The notes beneath the pieces are model-generated. The model did no database searches. It was not told the origin of the DNA and saw nothing but the letters and a program-made list of their open reading frames with translations. From Trichosporon coremiiforme (taxonomy: Eukaryota > Basidiomycota > Tremellomycetes > Trichosporonales > Trichosporonaceae): 64,000 nucleotides of DNA. The stretch spans positions 1,549,008-1,613,007 of the forward strand of contig BCJJ01000005.1 in assembly GCA_039545355.1 (NCBI GenBank), written 5' to 3'. The stretch's first letter is position 1. The number at the start of each line of letters is the position of its first letter. Both the position numbers and the translations under genes were made by a program. This document shows positions 31,860 through 43,191 of the stretch, piece by piece.

Positions 31860-33259
31860 TCTGGTTACGTTCCTGTGTAGTGAGGGTGAGACGTGAGTGT
31901 TTCGGAGAGCAAATGCAGACAGCTTGAGCGAGCGCAACATGCCAGTGCCAGTCTCGCGCCGAGCCAACGTGCGCGTCGCCGGCGGGCTGAGGTCATATCG
32001 CCCAACATGGGTTGCAGAAATTTAGCTCCCGCTCGTTAGACTGCTAATCGAGACTACTTGAAAAGTACCGATATTGTGAACACGTGATCGAAAGAAAAGC
32101 ATGTGCGTCTGTGCCTCGGTGCCGTTGGTGCACCCAAGATCTGATTCCGTTACGCAAGGCAAAAGCCAGACCCGCGGTGAACTGGCCGTTGAGCTTTGAG
32201 GGGGGGAGCTCAGATCGGAGAGTGGGCAAGGCAGAGGGGCAAGAGGGCGGGCGGGCTTGGCGGGCTTGGGCGGGCTTGGGCCCCAGCGATAGGGATGCCA
32301 GCCAGCAGTCAGCCTCGGTTGCCAGGTTCACGCTGATCGGGCCCCTCTCTGCTCTCTCTCACGCACCCAAATCGGGTCCCACGCATTTCGAACTTCAAGC
32401 TTTACTCTACGGGCCGGCAGGGGGTTACATGATTGGAGCATTGCATGCATTGCAGTCGCAGCGTCACGAGGCTCGTTTACGGGCTTGCTCGGTTACTCGT
32501 TGCTCGCTTGCTCTTGGCAGACGACGGGTACAACGACAGGCGGTGGCGAAATTTACGCTCCAATACAGATGGATCGACTTGAGGAAAGTGACGTGAAGGA
32601 CGTGAAGGGAAGTGGCCCGGGCCAGAGCCCAGACCAAGCCCCGGGTGGCCTAGATCTGGGCCGATTCAGGCCTCCTTCCGGGCCGGCCGCCAACCGCGCT
32701 CTGAATGCGGGGACGAACGTGCACCCGGCATCCATTGCCCTCCCTCTTCCTCCCTCCGGCCTGTCAGCGTACGGGTGCACGCTGGTCCGCGCACCGTGAC
32801 CGCATACTGCATGCGCCGCAGTCGCGAGATATACATAGATCCCGTCGCCGATGATGCGTCGCCTCTTCCCCTCCGATCTCTGCTATTCCTGTACACTCCC
32901 TCGCACTAGGCTCATCAAGCTCATCAGGCTGTGAACGCCGCCCGCGTAGCTGCAAGCCGCTCGCCGTACGCCAGCCGCTAGCCAGCTCCACAGCCAGCTG
33001 CACAGCCAGCCAGCTGCCCCGTCGCTCGTGCATAGCTTGCATAGCGCACTTTGACACACGCGGCGAACACATATCAAGGCGATCAAGACTCTCCTTCATT
33101 CCAACTCACCCTTCCATCACATCACCGCGTTACACTGGCCCCGCTGATCGTCACTCAAGACTCGACTCCCTCACTCTCCTTCGGCCAACGACTACATTCT
33201 GCTTCACTTCCTCCCGACCCTCTCCTTCGACCACTCGCTCCGCTCGTGCTTGACCCACA
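31860..33259. other. divergent spacer, no convincing gene
   Basis: Between the methylthioadenosine phosphorylase and the small membrane protein. It contains a GGGCTTGGGC triplication around 32252-32282 and CAGCCAGCTGC repeats near 32980-33025. The last 200 nt are pyrimidine-rich and probably form the leader of the gene at 33260. Confidence 0.35.
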
Positions 33260-33642
33260 ATGCCCCCCATCGCCGCAATGCCGGTGCACGCGGTGCACGC
33301 CGTCCACTCCATGACGGGCAAGATCAAGACGCTCAAGCCGACTAAGGCGCGGATATCGCTCGCGTCGATCGACAAGCTGGCAGCGTGCGCGGCGCGCGCG
33401 CGGATCCGCGACCTGGCCGTGTTGCTCTGTAAGTCGTTCTCCACCCACTGCTCCCCCCACTCGGACAGCGTTGCTAACACTCAGTCGGTATCGGACTAGG
33501 CGTCCTGCTCTATGCGCTGCTGCACGACCTCGTCCTCGCCTTCTTCACGCGCGAGCCGCCGCCAGAGTGCGCGCCGGGGTGTATGTGCGAGCCCTTGCCT
33601 GTGTACCGGGAGAAGGAGGACGACGAATTCTCGGTGCCGTGA
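33260..33642 (+). CDS. small single-pass membrane protein with Cys-rich tail
   Basis: Two exons (33260-33428 and 33485-33642) join in phase to 108 residues over a 56-nt GTAAGT..CTCAG intron. The ATG context is CCCACAATG. The N-terminus is His/Met-dotted and basic (MPVHAVHAVHSMTGKIK, LKPTKAR). One hydrophobic helix spans the splice (LAVLLFGIGLGVLLYALLH). The tail has a compact Cys motif, PPPECAPGCMCEPLP, and ends acidic (EKEDDEFSVP). I do not recognise a family. The clean splice, open frames and single helix argue that it is real. The Cys cluster could coordinate metal or be lipid-modified; that is speculation. Confidence 0.7.
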
Positions 33643-34683
33643 GCGCGGCGCCCGACTTTCCTGTACTCTAGACGACGGGGAATCGCATACGACGACGGTG
33701 TGACGGTGGACCACGCGGGGATGACAGAAAGGAGGAACGTTCGCGCAGACCCCGGACTGCGTTGCTGCGCGGACTCACACGACACAGCCATATTTGCGTG
33801 GCTTGCATTTTCGGAGTGTTCGTTCGCAGTTCAGTGACATTGGGAACGTGTGTGAAGGTCGTGTGCCTCGGCACTTTCACCGAGGTTCGCACATGCGCAC
33901 TACACACATGACTCGCTGCAGATAAGTCCGGCCGTCTGTATTCGCCCTAGCGCCTAGCGTCGTCGTCCACCTGCCGTATCCCCAACCCCTCCTCGCCCAC
34001 CTGTCTTGCCATCAGCGACTGCCGCACATTCGCGACCTCTCCATAACCAGTTGTAACACTAGCCAAGCTCTCCACTTCTGGGATCATCATTCGGGACTCT
34101 CCTTCCACTTTGTTTACTTCAAGGATACTTCATATTCTCTGTGTGTATGTCAAAATAGATGGCTCGCACCCAATGGCCAAAATGGGCCACGGAGCAACTA
34201 TTTTGGGCCACTTTCGCGTCCGCACATTCCGCCTTCTGTCATTGGATTACGCGTGCTGACTACTCTTACTGCGCGCACTGGTGCATAGGACTCGGACTGT
34301 TGGCCGGCACCAGTGCATCGCGGGCATGCCCAGCTGACGCACACCAGACACCAGACACCGCATGCATCGCTTACCCTCTGTTTCAGAGCCGGTATGCTTC
34401 CCTGGCAGGGGGCTGAATGTCAGAGCGACGATGGACGCTATGGTTATCTCTTGCAGGTCAGTGCTGCGTCCTGTGGGGTCTCGAGACCGCGGAAGACTGA
34501 GCACTGCTAGCAGGGAGGACAGATGGTCGGGTTCATCGCCCTACCGCAGAAGATACCGGCGCTCCTCGCCGAGAGCAGTGTGCCGCTCGTGTGACCACTC
34601 CCTCACTGCAGTGCATCACATCCCCTCTCCATTCTGCTCATGCAGTGTCAATGCAATGATACATACAGGTACAGTTTCTAAGT
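33643..34683. other. intergenic, no convincing gene
   Basis: Downstream of the small membrane gene and downstream of the helicase gene (convergent ends). An 85-codon plus-strand frame at 34159-34416 has an ATG but no coding character or domain. Nothing else was found. Confidence 0.35.
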
Positions 34684-36444
34684 CTACTCCCTCGCCCGAT
34701 CCCTGCGTGCACGCTTGATAGCCTTGGCCTTATTCACGGCCTTGCGCTCTCCAAAGTCCGAGTCGTGCATCTCCATGCCTGCGAGTCGTCGTGCCGTCGA
34801 GACCTTGTTCAGGTTGTCGAGCACGGCGTCCTCGGGCAGCTCCCACTCGGAAAGCGTCGTGCCGATACTCTGCTCGATCGCCGGCAGCAATTCCGTATCC
34901 CGTTCAGTGACGACCGTGACGGCGACACCGCCGCGACCGGCTCGCGCCGTTCGGCCGACGCGGTGCACGTAGTCGTCCGACTGCCTCGGACAGTCCCAGT
35001 TGATCACGAGCGCGACTTCGGGCACGTCGAGACCGCGACTACCCACGTCGGTCGTGACGAGGACGGGCACGTCGCGCGCCCTGAAGCGTGCCAATGACAG
35101 CAGTCTCTCGGGCTGAGTCAGACCAGAGTGCAGGGCCACAGACCGGATGCCGAGCTCGTTCAGCATGAGATGCAGGAGGTGCGCGGTCGCCGTGCGCTGC
35201 GCAAAGATGATTGTCGAGGGCACTTCGGGCTCTTCCTCCTCTGGCGTCTCCTCCCTAACTCTCTTCCCCCTCTTGCCCTTCGGCTGCTGGACGGCTTTCG
35301 GTTTCGGCGCGGACCTGAGCGCCGCGTCGATCTCAGATGGCGGGTGAAGCAGCATGTAGTACAGGTACGCGTCGCGGACCTGAGAGGGGATGAAGAGGTA
35401 CTTCTGCGTGAGCTTTGCGACCGTCATGACGTCCGAAGGCACGCGGTACACGAACGGCACCTGCTTCCCCGGCGGCGGGGGACGTTTCGCGAGGTCCGTG
35501 ATCGCGTCCGAGATCGTGGCCGTGAACAGGAGCGTTTGGCGGTTCTTCGGGATGACGGAGAAGAGATACGCCAGTTCCGGCGCGAACGTGGGAGTCAGCA
35601 TGCGGTCCGCCTCGTCCAGCACCAGCGCCCTGACACGCGCGAGAGGGTTCGCACCCACGCCGTCGGAACGCAGCAGGTCGCACAACCTTCCGGGAGTCGC
35701 GACAACCACATGCGGCCGCTTCTGCAGCGCCTGCGCCTGGCTCAGCATGTCCATCCCGCCCACGACCGTGATGGTAGTCAGGCCAAGAGGCTTGCCGACA
35801 GCCATGAACTGCTCCGCGAGCTGGTACGCGAGCTCTCGCGTGGGCGTGAGCACGACGGCGTAGATCCCGAAGGGGTCGCGGGCGATTGACTCGAGAATTG
35901 GAAGCGCGAACGCCAGCGTCTTTCCTGATCCAGTCTTCGCGCCGCCGATACAGTCCCGGCCGGCCAGGATGGGAGGGACGCACGCGACTTGGATCTCGGT
36001 CGGCTTCTTGATGTTCAGCTGCGCGAGGGCGGTGATGGCCGGCTGAGAGAGGCCGAGGGAAGAGAAGGACGCGGACGTGTCCACGCGCGGCGTGTCGAAC
36101 ATGTCCTTCGGGGGCTGCGGGGTGGAGGATGACGAGGCGGCGGTGCGCGCAGCCTGCACGCGCGAGAGTGTCGGTGCCGGAGCGGCTGCCTTGGCGGCAG
36201 CTTCTTCCTCGGACTCGTCGTCCTCCTCGTCGCTGTCGTCCTTGCCGTTCGCAGGTCGGTCGTCGTCCTCGGAGCCAGAGCCGCTGCCCGACTCGTCGTC
36301 ACTTCCGTCATCATCGCTGCCGTCGTCGCTACCGCTCTCGCTGCCGTCGCTGTCGTCGGCCCGTTTCGCTGCCGCCTGCGCCAACATCGCCTTCATGACC
36401 TCGTCCTGGTCGAGCACGTCTGCGCTCTTCTTCTTGGCGACCAT
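34684..36444 (-). CDS. DBP8: DEAD-box ATP-dependent RNA helicase, DBP8/DDX49-like
   Basis: A single exon of 586 codons starts at [11 protein letters not shown] Ser/Asp/Glu-rich acidic N-terminal extension (about residues 30-80) precedes the helicase core. Core motifs in order: Q motif [20 protein letters not shown], Walker [31 protein letters not shown] (VLDEADRML), TAT in place of SAT (LLFTATIS), [12 protein letters not shown] and [13 protein letters not shown]. The spacing and the C-terminal ending ([20 protein letters not shown]) fit Dbp8, which works in the nucleolus on 40S pre-rRNA processing. Compared with yeast Dbp8 (431 residues) it has a longer acidic head and a charged insert ([18 protein letters not shown]) between the two RecA domains. 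Orthology to DBP8 rather than another DEAD paralogue is likely, not certain. Confidence 0.88.
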   Translation of the reverse strand: MVAKKKSADVLDQDEVMKAMLAQAAAKRADDSDGSESGSDDGSDDDGSDDESGSGSGSEDDDRPANGKDDSDEEDDESEEEAAAKAAAPAPTLSRVQAARTAASSSSTPQPPKDMFDTPRVDTSASFSSLGLSQPAITALAQLNIKKPTEIQVACVPPILAGRDCIGGAKTGSGKTLAFALPILESIARDPFGIYAVVLTPTRELAYQLAEQFMAVGKPLGLTTITVVGGMDMLSQAQALQKRPHVVVATPGRLCDLLRSDGVGANPLARVRALVLDEADRMLTPTFAPELAYLFSVIPKNRQTLLFTATISDAITDLAKRPPPPGKQVPFVYRVPSDVMTVAKLTQKYLFIPSQVRDAYLYYMLLHPPSEIDAALRSAPKPKAVQQPKGKRGKRVREETPEEEEPEVPSTIIFAQRTATAHLLHLMLNELGIRSVALHSGLTQPERLLSLARFRARDVPVLVTTDVGSRGLDVPEVALVINWDCPRQSDDYVHRVGRTARAGRGGVAVTVVTERDTELLPAIEQSIGTTLSEWELPEDAVLDNLNKVSTARRLAGMEMHDSDFGERKAVNKAKAIKRARRDRARE

Positions 36445-36798
36445 GGTGTTGTTGTTGTTGTTATTGTGGAGGGTGATCGGCGACTTTCCCAAAATCTCGT
36501 CCTCCCAGCGAAATCTTCATTACGTATTCAGGCGGAGTGCGCTGACTTGTCCGCGATCATCGTGGGCAGCGTGCGGAAAGGTGTCACGTGCGCATAGACC
36601 ACGTGGCCGCTTATAAGGGACGCGCCGTTGCCCCGCTGACGTCGCTTGTTTCCTCGAGCTAGTCGTCGATGGTCTGACGCCGGACACTAGGCGCGATCAT
36701 GCATTTTGTTTTTAGTCGACAGCACGCACTCGCTCTTCCCCGCAGTCGCTCTTTCACTCCTCCCTGCTCTTCCTTCTTCCTCCGCCGCCGCCAGCACA
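36445..36798. promoter_or_regulatory. compact divergent promoter (helicase / peroxin)
   Basis: A 354-nt spacer separates two start codons. A perfect 8-bp palindrome CTTATAAG at 36610-36617 lies almost in the middle, 166 nt from the helicase ATG and 182 nt from the peroxin ATG, and reads as TATA-like on both strands. It could serve either gene; use by both is inference. Confidence 0.5.
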
Positions 36799-38592
36799 AT
36801 GGCGATAGCAACGGAATCCCCAGCGGCGCCTGGCACCGTGCCGTCGACAGACCTCGTCGCGTCCCTCCCGTCGCCCCTGCTCCGTCTGCTCATCATCTTC
36901 GCGCGTCCCATCTCTTTCATGCGCTCCGCCATCGAGGTCCTCGCATGGCAGGGCGAGCGCCGCGTCGAGAGCTACCTCGTCGTCCTCGGGTGGTGGGCCC
37001 TGTGCCTCGGCTTCGCAGACGCCTTCACTTTCCTCTTCCCCCTCCTCCTCTTCCTCCCCTTCGTCCCCCTCGAGCGGCTCCGGATCGGCCCCCGCAAAGA
37101 AGTCAAGACTCCGACGCAGAAGCAGCCGGCTACCCAGGATACTCTTCTCCGCACGCTCGCAGACCTGCACAAGATCCAGGCCCTCCTGCCTCTCGCTGCC
37201 GAGGCACCCGTGACCGCGCTGTACGAGCAGTTCGCCCAGCTCGGAAAACGCCGCCTCATCCGCGGCCTAGTCGTCTCGTGGGGAGTCTGGCTAGTGCTAG
37301 GCTTTGTTTTAGGCTCAACGGCCCTCTTGGCGCTAACCGGCACAGTGCTCCTGCTGTTGCCATCCCCTCTCTTGGCGCACATTGTCAACCTTCTCGGTAA
37401 GAGCTTCGCCGTGCGTCGCGTTTCCACTTTCGTCTTCATCTGCGTGTTCGGCAGCGCGGAGCAGTCGACCGTCTTCCACTCGCCTATCGTCTGGATTCGC
37501 TCCAAGTGGGCCCTGTCGAAGCAGCCTCACGAGGCCATCGGCTTCGAGGCCGTCAAGGCTGAGGAGGACGACGTCCACACCCCCGCCGACCGCGCCGGTA
37601 ACCCCATTTACTTCAAGTTTGAGCTGCACGAGAACCAGCGATGGTGGATGGGTCTGGACTGGACTTCGGCCCTTCTACCACAGGAACGCCCCAGCTGGTG
37701 TGACGGCCACCTGCTCCCTGTCTCGCCTCCCGTCGCTTTCCAGCTCCCGCCTCCAAGCTCGATCGATCTCCCGTCCCCGACTGCAAACGACCCCAACAGC
37801 ATGGTCCGCCGCACTGCCACCTGGCGCTGGCTTGACGACGACTGGTCCGTCGTCCGCAAGAGCGGCAAGGAGGAGGCAATTTCGCCTGTTTCTTCGCGCC
37901 CATCGTCCTCCGTGTTCCCCGGCGACGACGCCGCCAGCGTCCGTGCCCCGTCTGTCGTGGAGCAGACGCTGCAGAAGAGCCTCGGAAAGCTGAAGGGCGT
38001 CTCGATTCCGGGCGCCGGCCCGACGTCGCCCGTCAAGACTACCGGCGAGCAGCGTGGACGCAAGGGCTCTGAGAGCACTGACATCTCCGACGACGGCCAC
38101 TCCTCGTCCGAGGTCACTGGCACGATCCCGCCCGTGGATGCCGAGACTGACGCCGAGGGCTGGGTCTACGGCGACAACAAGTGGGAGAACATGAAGGCGA
38201 GCGGCGGCCTCGGCAAGTTTACACGCCGAAGACGCTGGCAGCGCCGCGCTGTGTGCACCGAGACGGTGCACCGCATCAGCGAGCCTGTCGAGAAGCTGCT
38301 CGTCTCTGAGAGTGGCAGCGGCGCCGCGACTCCTGTCCCGCCCAAGCGCGAGCTTAGCTCTGGCAGCAGCGCTGTCAGCACCGCGATCGCGCCGCCGAAA
38401 GGTACCCCCGTCGTCGCGCCCGCGTCGAGCACCACCGGGTCCGACTTTGGTCGCCGGAGCGTCGACTCGACGCGGCCCGTGCCGCTGACGGCGCCGAAGC
38501 CCGACGCCGGCACACTCATCAACGACATGTCGAGCCGCGACGACCAGCTGCGGCAGCGCCTCAAGAAGGCGATGGGCAGCATGGGGGCGTAA
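36799..38592 (+). CDS. peroxisomal membrane protein with dysferlin domain (PEX24/PEX30 family)
   Basis: A single exon encodes 597 residues. Two hydrophobic blocks (about residues 55-95, GWWALCLGFADAFTFLFPLL; and 150-200, WGVWLVLGFVLGSTALLALT) form reticulon-like membrane anchors. After them comes a DysFN-type segment (YFKFELHENQRWWMGLDW) and, after a long Ser/Pro linker, a DysFC-type segment (EGWVYGDNKWENMKASGG then FTRRRRWQRRAVC). This arrangement defines the fungal Pex24/Pex28-32 peroxins, which sit at ER-peroxisome contacts and control peroxisome number and size. The C-terminus is disordered. Start choice: ATG in CAGCACAATGG context. Which paralogue it is cannot be decided here. Confidence 0.9.
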   Translation: MAIATESPAAPGTVPSTDLVASLPSPLLRLLIIFARPISFMRSAIEVLAWQGERRVESYLVVLGWWALCLGFADAFTFLFPLLLFLPFVPLERLRIGPRKEVKTPTQKQPATQDTLLRTLADLHKIQALLPLAAEAPVTALYEQFAQLGKRRLIRGLVVSWGVWLVLGFVLGSTALLALTGTVLLLLPSPLLAHIVNLLGKSFAVRRVSTFVFICVFGSAEQSTVFHSPIVWIRSKWALSKQPHEAIGFEAVKAEEDDVHTPADRAGNPIYFKFELHENQRWWMGLDWTSALLPQERPSWCDGHLLPVSPPVAFQLPPPSSIDLPSPTANDPNSMVRRTATWRWLDDDWSVVRKSGKEEAISPVSSRPSSSVFPGDDAASVRAPSVVEQTLQKSLGKLKGVSIPGAGPTSPVKTTGEQRGRKGSESTDISDDGHSSSEVTGTIPPVDAETDAEGWVYGDNKWENMKASGGLGKFTRRRRWQRRAVCTETVHRISEPVEKLLVSESGSGAATPVPPKRELSSGSSAVSTAIAPPKGTPVVAPASSTTGSDFGRRSVDSTRPVPLTAPKPDAGTLINDMSSRDDQLRQRLKKAMGSMGA

Positions 38593-38664
38593 TATGCCAG
38601 GATGCCGGATTAGTGGTTGTATTATTCTACTTCTACCTTCGATGCATGCTTAATTCTACTTCTA

Positions 38665-40273
38665 CTATATGAGGATGGGCGAGTCGATGGACGAGATGCC
38701 GATGGCGACCCCACCCTCGTCGCTCTCGCGGCCCTTGGTGCGGAGCAACGTACCGACCTCGGTGTTGGTTGCTGCGCTGTCGTCGCCACCGAAGAGCGCG
38801 ACGCCGTACACGCCCAGCTCGGAGACAATGTCGGCATAGCGGGCTATGCCCTCGCCTCCGCGCACGAGCCAGTTGTGCACGCCCTGCGGCGGCTCGATCA
38901 GCTCCATGAGGATGTATCCGTTCTTCTCTCCGGGGCCGAGCTTGGCAAGATGTCCCGGGATGTCCTTGCGGTAGATGTTGTTACCTCCTCCCTCGCGCTG
39001 AGGCTTCAGGACGAAGCGTTCCGGCTGTTCCAGAGCGAGGCGCTCCGCCTCCTTGCCCAGCTCCGAGTCGTCCATGGGCCAGAGCCCCGTCCACGTCTCG
39101 CGGAGCGCATCCACGTCCTTCTGCGTCAGAGGCTGCTGGAGTCCGACATTCGGCCGCTCCTTGCCGAGCAAAAAGTCCTCCAGGACGCCCGGCCTCGCGA
39201 GTTCCTGCTGCACCTTCTTGGCGCCTGCGAGTTGGAGCGCCATGGAGGGGCACTTGATAGCCTTGCTCTTCTCGAGCATCACACGCGTGTCCCAGTCCTT
39301 GGCGCTCTTGTAATCGTCCGGCGTATAAGCGGCGCGGTAGTAGACGACGGCGATCTCGAAGAGCCTGCCCGTCGCGCCCTCGATATCGTGCACGAACAGC
39401 TGGCCGCTCGGGCCAAGCTTGGCGTAACGCCCGAGCTCCGCGAAGGTCATCCGGACCACGTGCACGCCCTTCGAGGAGAGAATGTACTCCAGCGCGCGCT
39501 GGTCGAACACGTTCCGCTCCCCTGGCTGCACGACGAAGAGCACCGATGCGTTGTCGCGCCCGTACGCTGCCCAGCCGCCCAGTAGGCCTCCGGCCAAACC
39601 CTCCGCACTCCGGTTCTGCGGGTACGCGTCCTTGTTCTCGAGAACAGAGGAGGGAGGCTGGAAGAAGCCCAGGGTCTTCTGCGCGAGGAACCTGGGGTCA
39701 GCCCATGTCCTTCGCTGACACTCTTCGCTCTCAATCTGTCTTCCATCTCATGTGGTAGCCCTCGGCTGGCGCCTCGGACCCGACTAACCGGTGCATCTCG
39801 CCCGCCTTCTGGGACAGCGCGCCAAAGCTTGCCGCGATAGTGTTGAACTCGACCTGCTTGATCTCGGCCTTGTCGCCCTCGGTGTGAAGGAGGTAATCGC
39901 TCCGGAACAGGCCGAGCTGGAGGGGCTGGATCAGTTCGTCGCGGATAGCCTTCCAGCGGCTCCAGAGCTCGGCCTGGAACGTGTCCACGGGCGCGACGTC
40001 CTGCATGACCTTGTCCAGGAAGGCGGTGTCGAGGGCGACTCGAGCGTAGAGCGCGTTGTAAGCGACCTGCAGGCTGCGGGCCTTCTCGTACTCTGCCCTC
40101 GGGAAGGGGGACGGCAGCAGTGAGAGCGGCGCGGCGATCGTCAACGTCGCGGGGTCGCTGGGAGACGGAGGGAGGAGCGTAAAGCCGTTCGCGAGTGCCC
40201 ACACCGAGGACTCGCGCAGGAGTGAGTCGCGCCGCCCGTCGGTGAGCTCAGGATGCCACGAAGACAGCGCCAT
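38665..40273 (-). CDS. GSH2: glutathione synthetase
   Basis: Exons 39789-40273 and 38665-39691 give 503 residues (family about 470-500). The GTTAGT donor after GEMHR and the CCCCAG acceptor before FLAQK keep phase; later apparent donors do not. Signatures of eukaryotic GSH2: EIKQVEFNTIAASFGALS (substrate-binding), DWDTRVMLEKSKAIKCPS, the ATP-grasp glycine-rich loop KPQREGGGNNIYRKDI, ILMELIEPP, and the C-terminal lid with GRESDEGGVAIGI and SSIDSPIL. The cytosolic homodimer joins gamma-glutamylcysteine and glycine using ATP. The stop is only 72 nt from that of the peroxin gene (convergent). Confidence 0.95.
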
Positions 40274-41244
40274 GGTCGTGAGCCGAAGTATGGGTAGAGG
40301 GTGGATTGATAAGCTGGGCCATATCGGACTTGGCCTCTCGGCGAGCCAGACTTCTCCAAGGCGTCATCCTGCGTCATGTACCGGAGTCACGTGATGTGAA
40401 CAGTGGCTGGCCCCCTCGCGTTCATAGACTTTGCAGAAGGGAGAACCTCCATCATGCATCAGTTGCGAGGAGATTTGTACGGTACGAGGCGCTGAGGTAG
40501 TCAAAACATGGGGTTCTGCTCGAGTGTAGACTTTGGCAGGACACCGTGGCAGACAAGTTGCGAGGGGCTCTCGGATGAAACTGTGAATCTTCCTGTGGTA
40601 CGCATACAATAAAGGGAGACAATCTCTCTTGCTAGCCGTTGACCTGACCAGACATACGGCAGCTACCTGCCAGTATTGAGATACGCAGAGATGGGTGGGT
40701 AGTCCTGACTCTGGGGAAGGTCAAGTGAGTCATGAGTCAGCAGCACAGCAACTGGTGCCACCAAACTACAAACAGTTACAGTCAGAGGCACGAGGCACGG
40801 AATGCGACGACTGATCGGCGATCAAGTGAACGGCGTGTGCGTGTGTTCAGACTGCTCGGTCTGGAACAACGTCGTCACGCGTCAGAGCAGCTCTGTCAGC
40901 AGCTGGGACGAGCAATGAGGGCCGCGGCGCTGCCGTACAAGCGCGAGGGGGGAAAGTTGTCACTCGCGAATTGGAAAGTTACTACCCATTTGTAATGAAC
41001 CGATGTCGCCATTTGAATCAGAGTCAACGTACGTTTTCGGACTCGGCCGAGTCGGATGTGGTTAGAAGAAGAGTGGAGGCGCTGAAGGCGGTGGAGGCGG
41101 GTGGAGGGACTATGCGGTGCCTGGCGACAGGAGCGGCTGTGGTGGGCGGAAAAGCGCCTATCCGAGTCAGGTCCAACCACAGCGACCGCCTTGATCAGAC
41201 TTGCCCGCGACACTTTCTTCTTCCTTTCTCAATACCCAGTGTTC
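40274..41244. other. divergent spacer, no convincing gene
   Basis: Upstream of both glutathione synthetase and the aminotransferase. It holds no supported coding sequence. A CTTTCTTCTTCCTTTCTC pyrimidine tract just before 41245 is the probable leader of the aminotransferase. Confidence 0.35.
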
Positions 41245-42878
41245 ATGCTCACTCGTCTGGCCGGCCCCGCTAGACATCTCCTTCGCACTCAGACTCGTCT
41301 CCTCCACGCATCTCCCATCATGGCGACCTCCAGCACCGCCGCCGTCAAGCCGGCTGACCGCATGAAGGAGGGTGGTACCCAGAAGCTCGACGTCTGGTCC
41401 ATCTTCACGTGAGTTACTTCATACAGTCTCGAACTGACAGCAGCCCTGCTAATGTTCCCCCTGACTGCATCAACCTCGGCCAGGGCTTCATGAACTGGGC
41501 TCCCCCCAAGTGGATCCGTGACGCTACCTCCGTGGCCATGGACGAGGACATCATGGTCAACCACTACGCTCATCCTCGCGGCCGTCCCCGTCTCGTCAAG
41601 GCCATCTCGGAGCACTACTCTCCTTCGTTTGAGAACCTCGCCAAGGAGGGCCGCAAGCTCCAGCCCGAGGAGATCATCGTCACCGCCGGTGCCAACGGAG
41701 GTGAGTTGCTGAGCTGCCTGCTTGTTTGGTCAGCAGCTGCTGGAAATTTCGAAACGTCCCGGCGTACTCGATCCGCAAGCTTGGGATCGGAGGATGACCA
41801 ACGAGCAGCCACGGAATGGGGATCGGCGACGTGGGCTGCGCCCCAGCTTCCAGGCTGAGACCTATGCTGACAGCACAGGAACATACGCTGCCCTCGCTGC
41901 GCACCTCAACCCCGGAGACGAGGTCATCTGCATCGAGCCCTTCTTCGACCAGTACTTTGCCACCATTGTCTTCAACGGTGCCAAGCCCGTCTTCGTTCCT
42001 CTCCACCCTCCCCAGGGCGGAGAGGGAAACCACACCGGCAACGAGTGGACCCTTGACATGAAGGAGTACGAGGCCGCCTTCACGGACAAGACCAAGGCCA
42101 TCATCATCAACACCCCCCACAACCCCGTCGGCAAGGTCTTCACGCGCGAGGAGCTCCAGAAGATCGCCGACGTCGCGATCAAGCACAACGTCCTCGTTAT
42201 CGCTGACGAGGTCTACGACTGCATGGTCTACGACGAAACCGAGCACTTCCGCATCGCCTCCCTCCCGGGTATGTGGGAGCGCACTCTCACCGTGTGCTCT
42301 GGCGGCAAGTCGTTCGCTGCCACTGGATGGCGTGTCGGATGGCTCATCGGCGACCAGAAGCTGATCAGCGCCACTCTTGCCGCCCACTCGCGTCTCGTCT
42401 TCTGCACGAATGGCCCGATGCAGGAGGCCATGGCCATCGGTCTCGAGGGCTGTGAGGAGCACAAGTTCTTCGAGCAGCAGACCAAGGAGTACCAGGAGCG
42501 CCGCGACATTCTCCTCTCCTACTTCGACCAAATCGGCCTCCCCTACACCAAGCCCGACGGATCGTACTTCGTCCTCGTCGACATGTCCAAGATCAAGGTG
42601 CCGGAGGACTTCCCCATCCCCGACACCTGCAAGGGCCGCGGCAAGGACTTCCAGGTCTGTTGGTGGATGGCTCAGGAGATTGGTGTTGTCACCATCCCTC
42701 CCTCTGAGTGAGTTTGCGAGCTACAACGGCACCCTGTTCTCTAGCTGACGACATCAGGTTCTACTGCGAGGAGCACACCCAGATCGGCGAGAAGTTTGCC
42801 CGTTTCGCGTTCTGCAAGAACCCCGAGCTCCTGCACGCCGCCGGCAAGCGCCTCCTCAAGCTCAAGGAGTACATGTAA
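41245..42878 (+). CDS. mitochondrial kynurenine-oxoglutarate-type aminotransferase
   Basis: Four exons (41245-41408, 41444-41700, 41879-42707, 42758-42878) encode 456 residues. The first 25 residues are a mitochondrial presequence (MLTRLAGPARHLLRTQTRL); a second ATG (MATSSTAAV) 25 codons on could give a cytosolic form. The fold-type I PLP enzyme has INLGQGFMNWAPPKW, NHYAHPRGRPRLVKAISEHY, IINTPHNPVGKVFT, VIADEVYDCM and the PLP-lysine site SGGKSFAATGWRVGW. This matches kynurenine aminotransferase/cysteine-S-conjugate beta-lyase (yeast Bna3), which turns kynurenine to kynurenate and transaminates other aromatic or sulphur amino acids. Intron 2 (178 nt) is the longest of the three. Confidence 0.93.
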
Positions 42879-43191
42879 ACAGCACGCACTGCGTACACCT
42901 CATCTTACACCCACCCATCCCAACTTAGGCAACGAGAAACAGTTGGGGGACGCTGCCCCGGAACTGGGCGCGTACCTTGTGTCTTGTCAAAAGTAATTAA
43001 GTTCTATTGTGGTATCTCATGCATTGGATCTAGACATACGGGCGGGCCGTGTTTGGATGTGACTCGCGAAAGGAATGCCGATCAGTCGCGGGAACAGGCG
43101 CAGGAGGGTGCAACAGCGGTCAGTCCAGCCAGCAGCAGGACGAGGTGTCTTCCTTCTCGTCTTTGCTCTCAGCTTTCACTACCACTGCACC
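42879..43191. other. short spacer, promoter of SPO11
   Basis: 313 nt between tandem genes. A CTCTCAGCTTTCACTACCACTGCACC leader-like segment precedes the SPO11 ATG. No other feature is seen. Confidence 0.4.

Noticed and set aside
34159..34416. Small Trp/His-rich plus-strand frame
   Set aside because: It has an ATG but no supporting evidence, and lies in a convergent 3' flank.
39692..39788. Apparently missing 5' splice site or frameshift in glutathione synthetase after the HMRWKTD reading
   Set aside because: An upstream GTTAGT donor at 39788 joins in phase to the CCCCAG acceptor and restores the conserved GEMHR-FLAQK order, so the gene is intact.
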